Source: Climacium dendroides
Taxonomy: Eukaryota; Streptophyta; Bryopsida; Hypnales; Climaciaceae
Assembly (NCBI GenBank): GCA_950106755.1
Contig: OX467083.1
Coordinates: 14,751,029 to 14,815,028 of the forward strand
DNA length: 64,000 bases
Direction: 5' to 3'
Made by a program: the position numbers and the translations under genes. Of this stretch, positions 25,610 through 36,900 are shown one piece after another. Below the pieces are notes generated by a model. It was not told where the DNA came from. It was given only the letters and a program-made list of their open reading frames with translations, and did not search any database. Each line of letters opens with the position of its first letter. Position 1 is the stretch's first letter.

Positions 25610-26503
25610 ATCATTGAGAAAGATTCTTTGTTTGCACGTTTTCGTCCATTCAGTGCTCTTTCCACCTGGCTTGAGGAGAAGTGCCAAAGGTGAGTCTATG
25701 AAACCGGAATGGGTCCCAATGAAAAATCCTCATTTAAGGTAAGACAGCCCATTGCGGTCAAATGACCCATTGTGGTCGCCTAAGAAATGACCCATTGTGG
25801 GTTTTTTCCAGGATGTGGGATGTGGACCACAATGCATGTCTTACATGACAGCAATGGAGTGAACACTGACCTCATTAGGAACTTCTGAGTTTTCAGTGTG
25901 AAGTCCATTGTAAAAATTGACTTTTTTGGCCTTCTGTAATAGAAAATATTTTGACTGCATTAGGCAATGAGATGAGCATTACAGATTCAGATTTTAGTGG
26001 TCTTAAGGTAGTCTACAGACTCCTTTGGGCTCAATGCTTCAGAAATTTCTAGCAAATTCATACTTTGTCAAAAAAAATTAATTTCAATTGCACTTGCTAT
26101 TTCTCACACTTGTACTAATGTGGGAAGAAAATTGAAAAATTTCAGCAACAAGATGATGCCAAACTCTTCATTCTGACCACAATGGGCTGGTTTACCTTAT
26201 GTTGAATGAAATATTCATTCTTGAAAAAAGAAAAAGAAAAAGAAAATCATTTTTTAAATTTGCTTTCTTCCTCATCCTTATGTTTGCATAAATTGAGCTT
26301 AATTTCTCAAAAAATTTCCCACCTCATAGAGGCTGAAATGATTGAGTTATGAAGACTAGGTATTTCTACTGTAAGTGTTTGATAGGTGACAAAGAGTCCT
26401 TTTGTGTAGGGCAAAAGTGCAGATGTTCATATTTGGAGTTTTGGGTGAAAAAGGGGAGTTCTTGCACAATAGTTTGACCCCCAATTAGTGTTCTTGGGTT
26501 TTT

Positions 26504-27407
26504 TTAACCCCTAAAGGCCCAAGGCCATTTTCGTGTCAAAAAACACTCAATATTGCTATTTCTATTGTGTTTGTTCAAGGAAATTAAAAAAATACTTTTT
26601 TTTAGAATCTAAACATAGGATCTTGTACTTTACTTGTCTGAGATCATATGGTAAAAATTTCATGAAGTTTGACTATACATATTGAGAGATATTAGAATTC
26701 AAAGTTGGAATTTGTTTTTGTTCATGAACACTAGCTTGCAATTTAAGATGACTTTGACCATTATTTGTGAAATATTTTCGAACTATGGACTTTGAGTTAA
26801 AAAAAATTTGAGTTGAAAGTTCAAGAAATAATTTTTTTTTAAAAGTTGATTTTCATTCTTTAAAAAGTTGTTAAGTAGAAGTAGGTTTAAGATTGAAAGG
26901 AAAACTAAATCATTAATAATTGTAAGATGGAATTGAAACGCAATAATCATGATTGTGAGATTTTTCTAGCAAGAAAAATTAACCTTATCAAAAAAAAATT
27001 GGAAAAATTGTGAGAATTACATTCAAAAATGAATCCTATAAGTTATTTTTTGAAGAAGTTACTCAAATTGCCCAAAAAATAAGATTGTTTATAACTTTTA
27101 CATCACTAATTGGAATGAATCAAAGATTCATTTGTAGAAAAAAAATATGATCTATAAGAAGTAAAAAATTTAATTTCAAGTTTTTGTGAATTTATCTTTT
27201 TGCCCCCCAAATAAAAATTTGGACTTTTTATAGTATAACTTTTGCTCCCAGGCATCAATTGAAATAAAAACTATATTCCTATAAAGCTAATAAGTATTTT
27301 TTATTTTATGAGAAAGTTTCAAAAAGTTTCACTATAAATTGAGTTCATAGGAACTTGCCCCAAATCCATTTTGTCCCCCGAAGGCACAATGGGCCTTTAG
27401 GGGGTTA
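26504..27407. mobile_element. TTAACCCC-family TIR element, about 904 bp
   Basis: The left end TTAACCCCTAAAGGCCCAAG is mirrored by the right end GGGCCTTTAGGGGGTTAA. The interior has no gene but matches about 4,790-5,740 in inverted orientation, which shows a dispersed family. Shared terminal sequence with copies at 44,317 and 49,009 supports a DNA transposon. The superfamily is uncertain because no clear target duplication is visible outside the TTAA. Confidence 0.65.
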
Positions 27408-29907
27408 AGCAAATGATTCTCACAATACTAAAAAGACTAATTTTCATAATGACTAGCTCATCCTTTAGGCATTAAGGTAGTCTACTCTTAAAGTGACCTT
27501 TCAAGAGATGGTTGCATTTGGAAAGAAGCCTAAACTCCTTAAAACAATTGTTAGTAAATTTTTGTAAAAAGAAAAATGAAATTGAAATTTAACCCTAATC
27601 TTTCCATATTTTATGGACCTTTTTGGAATTAATTACAAATTTTTGAAGTTGAAAAAAAGTGATCACTAAAAGTAATTGCTTTCTAAAATGCATACCATTG
27701 GTACATTGAAAAAAGCAAAATGTTCCCCTATGTTAGGGTCGTTTATAGAACCAAGGGCTGTTTAGAGTAGGGAGCTCTTTAGAGCACCCTACCTTAACAT
27801 GTTTGAAGACCATCCTTGTAAACAAAATTGGTGGAAATTTGCTTGAAATTATTAGTGTTAATTGTAAAGTGAATCCTAATTTGTAGGAGTATTAGAGGAA
27901 GGTTTAACTTTAGAAGTATAGTACACAAAAAAACGTGCAAAAAACACAATCCAAACTCCATCAAACCAAGTTTGTTTGCTTTAAGGAATTTTGTCTTGAT
28001 TTTTTTTCAAATTCCGGATTTTGGTCCTTCAATGCACTCACTTTATAATTAACTTTATTGTATATGGGATGAAGAGTGTTTTTGTGGGAATTATCTTGAG
28101 GAATAGAACTAAAGGTAATTCTAGAGGAATTACTCTTCATTTGCTGTAAAGATTGCCTATGAGATTTTTCAGATTTTCATCTATTATTTTGGATAGATTG
28201 AATTTCTCTCTGCGAAGGGATATATTCAAAATTTGAACCTTCATGGAAGGAGATTTTGATGTTTCCATTAGGGAAAGTCAGTTTACAATAATTCAATGTA
28301 GGAGATAAGGTAACTACACTTAATTGTGATTTACTTGCAAAACAATCTTCATCTACATTCTTGCACAAAATGTAAGGTTATTATGATGATTCAAAATTTG
28401 AACATAAAAGCTTAGGGTTGATTTTAATTATGTACACCTATTTTTAATTAAATACACCTATTTGCATTATAGTTTATTCATATGTTGTTTAAAAAATGCA
28501 TGCAAAGACACTCTCTACAAAATTCAAACAATATTCAGACAATTTATTAATGGAAAACTAAATCAAATGCTTATTTGAGAGATTTTAGGTGCAATTACCA
28601 TTAGGATTGGATTGAAACTTTTAAAAGCCCACTAGATAGTCACTATCATGGACTTATCAGATACTTCCTCTCTCTGACCACATTATTCAATTGTTTGATA
28701 TAATTACTCTCATTTCTTGAAGTTGTTTTCACCTAAAATATTCATTGAATAGTACAAAAACTTGAATAAGATAGCAATTCTTTTCTTGCAAAATGTATAG
28801 GCTTTACAACCTTGAATAATAGATTTGCCTTTATGGTTTTAAAGGGCTCTTGAAGGATTTCATTTTGGTTCTTATGATAATTTGCAATTTTATTTTTATT
28901 TTCAGCCAATAAGACAACCTATAAGAGGACCACTCATATTCCTTTATTTTGGAGGGACAACATATACATTGGTACACTCTGGATACGTTAGAATTCACAT
29001 GCCACTATATGGATTATAAGATTATAACTTTCAAATGTTGCCAAACAAGATAGTGCAATTTCAATTCTCTTCAGGTGAAATTTTTACTCTTTTCAAAATT
29101 GAGGCTCTACACCTTTGGGCACTACAAAATTCAACATGTGCCCAAAGATAATTTTGTTGATGGATATCCAAATGGTGGAAACATTGAACCAAACATTTAG
29201 AATGTGGGATAATAATTCCAAAATCATTGACTACACAAATTGCAAGTGTACAACATATGAAGTTCAAAGAAAATGTCTTTTTTCAAAATGCTCAACATAA
29301 TTAATGAAGTTCTGACTCCTCTTGGGGTGTAAACTTTGAACTCAAAATTAGTATTTTTTGATAAAAATTGCACACTATATCATGTTAGTTACATACATTG
29401 CAAATTTCAAACTGGAGAGTCCCAGACAGGAGGTTTAAAGTGACGCCTAAACACTGGTGATAGAGAATTGCCAGAATTTCTTTACGAAAGGCATCAACTA
29501 ATTGCTCAAATGCAATTGACCTGAATACATGAAAGCTAATTGCAGGAGTCACAGGAGAAATTGACTTTACAATGAACTGTGCCGCTTTTTGCTAAAGTCA
29601 AGAAAATAGAGCATTGAACAATCCCATTGGTAAAGAACTTAGAAATGGTCCAGCATGACCAAATGAGAGTGCTCAGAAGATTTGATTTTCTTGCCTTGGT
29701 TCCTAGTGTCAAGCGCCTGACATCCAAAGTCAAGGACCCTGGTCGACTAATAATTAGCGACTTCGACTGCTAAGTACGCAATAACAGCATAGTAACTTTC
29801 AACTTGCCAACTTCACCTCCACTTTATCTGCCTCACAGACAATAGTAACTGCACTTTATCAGTTCATCAGTCTTCAAACTTCTAACTAAAATATTCAAGA
29901 GGTACAC
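27408..29907. other. AT-rich DNA, no gene recognised
   Basis: No supportable gene in 2.5 kb. Near 29,540-29,580 the minus strand is open for about 60 codons with a protein-like reading (FRSIAFEQLVDAFRKEI). This could be a 3' exon of the TTC5/SSR1-like pseudogene just upstream on the same strand, but I cannot confirm it. Confidence 0.35.
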
Positions 29908-31898
29908 CAAGACTGACTATCTTTGATATCAAGACTAACAGCCTGCTTTGCATGAAGAATGCTCTCTTACACTATCACAACTTCATCTGCGCTCCCTGTA
30001 TCATTGGTGCAGTAATCATGATTCAAATGCTAGTATCCTACTACTCCGACTTATCAAGACCCTTAATCTATGCCATTTCAGTGTTTTAACAACTAAGAGA
30101 AACAGGTCACAATTAGAGAGAACATACATCCAAAACCTCAAGCCGAATTGCCTGCAGTACCTAAAAGTTCCCAAACTTGGGAACGTTCAGTCAAGATCTA
30201 ATTGCCTTGGACTTCGTAATCAGCAAAGACAAAAGGAAGACACTTACCTTTTCCAATGCTCCTCTCTAGCATTGAAAGCTGTTGGAGCGCCTTTTTATTT
30301 AGTCCTTGCACCAAAATGGAAAAGCTATCCAGTTTGTCAACCTAGAAATTGAATGGTAATGCGTTTCAAAGCAATACTTCCTAAACTACAGGTTGAATTA
30401 AGTCACCAAGAGAAACTCCAAAACCGAAGAGTTTTTAGTTCTCTTCACAAAGTGGACCTTTTACGCAATTGTTTAGTGTGATGGAGAATAGTACCAGAAA
30501 CGCAAGCATCAGCAACAATCTCATGAGCTGGGAAGAAATTGAGTGAAAGATACCTTGCTAAGAGCGATCTTAAAACAACTTTTAGCTTGTGCGAGATCAC
30601 CCTTCTTCTAGAAATAATTTCCCAAACAGCACCACGCATCCACTATAGATGGATCTAGCTTAACCTGCAGACATTGATTTCAGCTGTAAGCGCATTGAGA
30701 AAACGACAGGCGTCCAAATAGCAATGTCCTTGATCACAAAATCCACAACTACATAACTTTAAAAGGAAAGGCTCTTTGCATCAACAATTAGTTCCAAAGA
30801 GTGGCGTTCTGAACACAGATCGTTCAATGTTAAGAAAGATGCAATAAAAACTCCTATAGTGCTTGCCTTTCAGCTGCAAACTGACAGGACAATGAATAAA
30901 AGAACCACTATTTGCAGACTGTTGCACCGCATCCACCCCATACAATCGTGATGGTCGAGACGATTTCTTCCATTTTTCTCTGCTTCTTAAACTTCCTAGA
31001 GAGCCTATTTCAAAATATTAAGCTTTCTTGAAAACGAGAGGAGAGGAATATTCATCGATTTTGACAGATGTTCTTCAGCCTCTTTACAATAATCTGGCCC
31101 TACATCAAGAACTTTCCCTCTCAAATACTCCCACTGGGCGTGCCGCTGGGTCTGCTTCCTGCAATCTATACCACCAAAATTCCGTTTCAACAGTCTCTGA
31201 AAACTTCACCTGAAAGTCAAGTAAGCTCGTGAACCTCAATAAAAGATAGAAACGGCAGACCGTTCAACTATCCAAATTCACGTGATTAGAAGTCAATGCA
31301 ATTAAAGTCAAGCTATCTACAATAGGCAATGCAGTGCAACACTACATAGGCAATCCTAAACTATAACATCTTATTATTCTGGCTTCAAAACCTTAGAATA
31401 GCAAAGGCCAAGGTAGCCAATCCATACGATGAGTATTCAGGCCGTACCCGGCCATGAAATAACATTCTTGAAACCTAAAAATGCCAACGCTCTCAATAAG
31501 GGTAACACTTCCCAATGATCTGTATTAATCTATCGGCTATGATAAATGCGTGTAAAAAACATTAAATCCACATCTCACAGCTACTAGTGCAACTTTTCAA
31601 TCATAACAAAAAAAACAAAAACGTCATGAACACTAGCATTCCCGACGCCGACGATATGCACACTTGATGAGATTTTGTTGAGAACAACCAGAACATCGCG
31701 CAATAGATTCTCCAGACGCACCTTTTTAACAGAAGGACCGAGCGGGAAGAACGTATCGCGCACCATGTACAAGTTGCCAATGCTGTGCAACACCATCTCC
31801 ATAGGATCCTGGCATTCTAACCCCGTGACCTTCATCATCTTTGTCGTTTCCACAATTTCGTCCATTGGATTATTCTTACAATGTTCTCTACCGCGCAT
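29908..31898 (-). pseudogene. TTC5/SSR1-like tetratricopeptide protein, decayed
   Basis: Five exon-like segments on the minus strand match the plant TPR protein SSR1 (TTC5 in animals) in order. Exon 1, within 31,660-31,898, has GNLYMVRDTFFPLGPSVKKV. Exon 2, 31,056 to about 31,158, has WEYLRGKVLDVGPDYCKEAE. Exon 3, 30,554-30,664, has VKLDPSIVDAW and KKGDLAQAKSCFKIALSK. Exon 4, 30,248-30,305, has NKKALQQLSMLERS. Exon 5, 29,908-29,995, has ESILHAKQAVSLDIKD. From exon 2 on, intron phases agree across junctions. Lesions: TAG at 30,608-30,610 where the family has Trp before KKGD; TAA at 29,967-29,969; exon 2 donor AT instead of GT; exon 4 acceptor AA instead of AG. Later exons were not found. The retained introns mean it is not a processed copy. 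Confidence 0.75.
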
Positions 31899-33383
31899 TG
31901 ATCCACCTCTGCCTCACTTGTTTCTAAGTTCCCCCATGACCACCTCCTTTGACTGAAAGAAAGAACGGGATGAGAATGTCGGAAATTGCAATAATGAAAG
32001 AGAGGAGGGAAAGAGGCTCCAAGCTGCGGAAGAAAGCTGCAAAAATTCTTAGAACAGTAGGCAATACTAAAAAATCCTTCGGCAACGGGCTCTTCTGTGT
32101 CTGTGACAAGAGCACTGGCTTTGCTTGTCAAAACCACCACCGCCAAAGACAACATTAGTTCCGACGAACGGAAAATGGACGCTTCGTCCTCCCTTGTTCG
32201 TCCGTCCTCGCCGAGTATTCGTTGTCCAGTGTCCACTCTACAGTAGAGCATCTCCACGTATCTATAAACGAATGTTTTTTATTCATATGGAATTTGACTT
32301 TGAGAGTACTTTCATTGGATTTGCATGATAAAAATCACATGAAGTGGATACAAGAAAATATAGTTGTAGATGTCAAATGGGTTAAAGTCCATTGTAAGGT
32401 AAAAAAAAATGTCAATTTCAAAATGGGTTGAAAATCCATTATTGATTTGACAAATCATGCCAAATTGTTGAGTTGATAAAAAAAAATTTAAGCAAATTTT
32501 GAAGTGGTTATAAGATTTCATCACTTTGCAATGGAAATATGTGGGAATGATTGCCTTCAAGTCCTATGTATCATCACAAATCTTAACATTTGTCACATGT
32601 TAAACTCTTTGTTTTACAAAATATCTTTAATAAAGAATTTCAAATAGAACTATTGCTATCAATCTAAATTTAGACTTTATGTAATTAATTATATAAATTT
32701 GATCATTTCCAAGTGTAAAAAAAATATTTTTTGGTAGATGTTGGATTTTTTATTTTTATTTTCAAATTTTTGGGTTGAGGAAATTAAATTCTTATATTTT
32801 ATTACATGTAATGTATCAGATTGAGAACACTAAGGATTTAATGTTTAAATTAAATTGCTTCTAAATAACACTATTGTAGACTAAATTAATGTAATGAAAA
32901 TTAAGGCATGTATCATTAGAAGATTTTTGAAGCTTTTAAAAGATTGTGAATTCCTAGATTGTAGGGAATATGGGAATAAGGGAACAAAGCTACATTAGCA
33001 ATCTAATGTGGTCAAGGTGACTGCCACGTTAGGTAATAATATTTAATTAAATTTTAAAATTAAATTTTTTAAAATTAATTTATTAATTATTTAATAGTCT
33101 GACAACACTTTAGTGATTCACAATAAGGGGAACAATCCCAAAACAATCTTCTAGAGGCCCCAAATCCCTTCAAATACATCCAAATTGCATTTATGTTTTG
33201 TTCTTTGGTACTTCTCATTCCTGTAAAATGATAAATACTATTTGTTTTTCACACTTCTACATATGGATTCTTTCCATTCACTACTAGAGATGAATTCAAC
33301 TAATTTCTTGAGGACTCTAGTAGGACAACCCCAATCCTTGCAAGGCAAACAATGGAAGTGACCACATACTCCAATGAAGGCTC
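31899..33383. other. pseudogene upstream region, then AT-rich DNA
   Basis: 31,899-32,257 is GC-richer and is open on the minus strand in another frame, containing SEAEVDQCAVENIVRI. This could be the shifted N-terminus of the TTC5-like relic. From 32,280 the sequence is AT-rich with no gene. Confidence 0.35.
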
Positions 33384-33393
33384 TTTTGATGCC

Positions 33394-33982
33394 CAGGGGT
33401 GCACTACAAAGGAAGTTCATAGGTGAGGAGTGACCAAACCTTAAGTACCCATTTCTACTTTTCCTAATTATTTTCTAATAAACTATAATTTCAACATACA
33501 ATTTTAAGCTTTGTTTAACAATGTCTATAGGAATCTATTGCCAAAAATTTCAATCCTAAACAACATGTGATATATTGTTTGGAAAGGATTGAAAAATAAA
33601 CTAAAATGGCATGTTTTTCAACTAAAATATTTATAGAGATCACATGAAGATGACTATTGTATCAATATTCAACCAAAATAAACTTTTAGTAGAAAGCTAT
33701 TTTATAGAACTTTTTTTTCATTTTTCAAAAAAAAAATTCTTATATAATATAGGGGTGTGAAAGTTATTTTTAGCTTTACAGTGCATCTTTTTTCTTCTAA
33801 AATTTGTAACTAATTATTATTAACATAAAAAATACCAATAATTCAGAACATAAACTTTTAAAGTATGAAAATCTATTCATATTTTTTTTTAGAAAAAAAA
33901 TAAAATTTTAAGATATAATATAGGGGGTCCAAAATTTGGTCACTCTTCACCCATGAACTTCCTTTGTAGTGCACCCCCCGGG
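33394..33982. mobile_element. TIR transposon with 10-bp target duplication
   Basis: The left terminus contains GGGGTGCACTACAAAGGAAG and the right terminus its complement CTTCCTTTGTAGTGCACCCC. Inverted repeats of about 45 bases run on to GTGACCAAA / TTTGGTCAC. The 10-bp sequence TTTTGATGCC stands directly on both sides (33384-33393 and 33983-33992). The 589-bp interior is AT-rich without a gene. A 9-11-bp duplication points to a Mutator-like element. The CACTAC string inside the repeat is not the terminus, so it is not a CACTA element. Confidence 0.82.
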
Positions 33983-33992
33983 TTTTGATGCC

Positions 33993-36900
33993 ATTCCATG
34001 AATCAATCATTCCCAACTCCTCTCATCCCATAGAATTTTGTAGTGCATCACAAAAACCACCATCAAAAAATGTGTATGAAGTATAGACCGATAACACTCA
34101 GGAGTAGTTGTTTAAGTGGTTGGAGTTGCTTAGAAACTATGAAAAATGGAAGTATATAGGGATTCGAAACTCAATCCAATGGATCCATAAGGACCTTTGG
34201 ACTCACCAAAAAAGAAATCACATGTATAATTTCTATGTTCTTCAAAATATTGAACATAAAAAAGTCCATAATAGATAATGAACAAAGTAAGGTACATGGA
34301 AAAAAATTCAAAGAAGCAAAGGACTATTTGTGGAACACAAGTGAAGGATTAACATCTACTAATGATAAAATGAAGATTACTAAAACCAAGAGAAGGTTCT
34401 TTCAATTTGCCTATTTTACTTTCAAGTGAAACTATTCATGTCTGAATTAGAATATAGCTATCAATCTGCCATACAATGGTGAAACCAACATAGATGAAAA
34501 CATATTGGAGATGTTATTGTTACGTCTAAGGGGCTAGACTCTATGACTCGGTAGGGGAAGATGGGCCAAACAATAATTCTAAAGAAGAGAATTTGAGTGT
34601 TGATGAAGATCAAGATTTCAAGGAAGAAATTTGTGGATAACAAGAATCGCTTCCGCAACCTACTGCTAAAAGTGTCACTTTTTGCAATGGATTTAACAAA
34701 CAATTGTATGGATGTTTCTATGATCAAGTTCTTTACTACTATATGTCTTCTAAAGCAAGTTCTAGGGTTTAATTGTGATCATACCCATGCTGTTGAAAGT
34801 TGCTTTGATGGTGATTTGTTGTATCCGTTGTCTTTAGATTTAAGGATTTTGCTTGTTAAGGATTTAAGGAGAGGTGCCCCACATTACTTTCTTCTTAAAT
34901 AATTCATGCCTTAAGTTAGGCTATTTGTTTGTTACACTAAAAGCTAGATCATAAATCTTCCTCCAAATCCCTTGAAGCAGAGTTTCATTAATACTACGAA
35001 ATGCAAGCAATTCATTAAAGAAGGCATGCACTAAATTATTTTTTGGTTAGGTCTCTGTAGCACAAATAAGAATTCTCATGCATTTTACAATTCCTTTTGT
35101 TTTGTAGGCATTCTTTGTGGGGGTAAGGAAGTGAATTATGAAGCCAAAGTTTTAGATATGGTAGAATTACAACTTGAAGTGTTGAGAATTATCAAGTTTA
35201 AGAGATATAGGTATTGCTGTGAGAAAAGAGGAGTACAAAGAATGAAAAAAGTCATGTTATGATTTGTGCTTGCTCGACCATCCAATTGAATGCTTCGGAA
35301 TGGTTTCCTACCTTCAAAACCTAGAATCTTGATATTTTTTAAGGTCTAAGGACCAAGAGTTTGACATTATTGGACTTTAACCAACAAATTGTTTTTGACC
35401 ATGACTTAACAATTTGCTACATATTAATGTGCTCCCATGTGGAATTTCTAAAATTTTGTGTGCTATGAATTGGTAGAATGGAGATTATTGTAGCTACAAT
35501 GTAGCATGGAGATTTTTAGGCTCTATTTTGTGTTTTGCAACTTCATTTTTTTCTTGTGTTTCATAATCATTTTGTAGGTATTATAGCTATATAATTTTGA
35601 GAGATCTTGTATCTCTTCTTTTGCTCAAATAATTTCTTTCCAATGCAAGTTGTTTTGCCTTCAATCACTCACTTAGTTTTTAAAACAAGTGACATTTTCT
35701 TTGTTGGAATGTTCATTGTATAGGTTACCTCCAATACATGAGCCAATGCAATCTCAAAGTACTTCCAATTGGCAACCAAAAAAGAGGAAAAAGAAACCAA
35801 AATTATTCCAAGAGTTTGTACAAGTCCTACAAGAACAAAAATGCGTGCTCATGGAGAAGAAATTGGACATAGAGGGGGCACATTAAAGTGAGAAGCTATT
35901 GTTTATGAGAGAAGGATTGGAGGAGAAGCTACAATTTATGAAAGATGAATTGAAGGAAAAGTTTGCTCTTGAACCTCATCATTTGGATTCGGAATTTATG
36001 AAATGAAGTAGCAACATGAGGATTCTTGTGATTGTGAACTACCTATGCAGGTTGAGCTTGAGAAACTACGTTGTAATTCCTAATTCTTTACATGGAAAAA
36101 TTGGGAAGACATAGTTGTTGTATTTTGTAAAGGTTCAGTTTGAGAACAAGTGGTTGCAAACAACCATGGATACCTCTGATTTCTAACTCTTTGCTTTTAA
36201 GTTCTTTTTCATTTGTACAATGATGGTGATTTGGTCTTTCTTTCTTTGCCTAGGAATGAACTAAATGTTGGGTTACTTTCTTATTTTTTGAACTTTTAAT
36301 GTTATGCTTCGAGTTGATTCTAGAGACTTTCCTTAAGCTTGGAGATTGCACAATAATTGTTCATTGTAATTTATATTCTAATCATCTAAATGACTCCAAG
36401 ATGGAGACACTTCATTGGTAATTTAAGTTGTATCTATAAAGAACTTGTTTTTGGTTTGTTGGATTCAACTTGGGACAAGTTTATATTATGTTTGTCTATA
36501 AAACTTACAACTAGCAGTTTTAGTAGATAAAGTGAAGATCAATTGATTTCCAAAAAGAAACAAGAAGCCCTTGGTTTGATGAAACTAAATTTTTTTGTAA
36601 GCATAGTTTTGTTGGCTGAAATAAAAGAGAATTTCATTGTAAAATCTTAGTGTTTGTACTACCTCATTAAATTGTATCCATAGCATTAAAACAAGCCTCA
36701 AGTGAAGGTCAAGCAAAACACTCAATCATATGTGCAAGCAAGAAGATCACTTCTTCTTTTGTGATTGGGCCTTTGTTTCCTATAAAATTATCCTATCAAA
36801 CTTTTAGATGAACCCATTTCCCACAATTTCCATTCCCCATGCTCCACGCACCAAAAAAAGGTGTCACACATTCTTCAGGCAGAACAACTTTCCATTGGCT

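Noticed and set aside
29536..29733. Minus-strand frame as a 3' exon of the TTC5-like relic
   Set aside because: It has a protein-like reading in one frame but I could not match it to the family's C-terminus, so it was left out of the model.
33402..33971. CACTAC...GTAGTG ends read as a CACTA transposon
   Set aside because: The palindrome runs several bases further out on both sides and the flanking 3-mers (GTG and CAC) do not match, while a 10-bp duplication lies outside the longer termini.
35106..35246. Zinc-ribbon or transposase fragment (KFKRYRYCCEKRGVQRMKK)
   Set aside because: Only about 46 codons before a stop, with too little conserved pattern to name a family.
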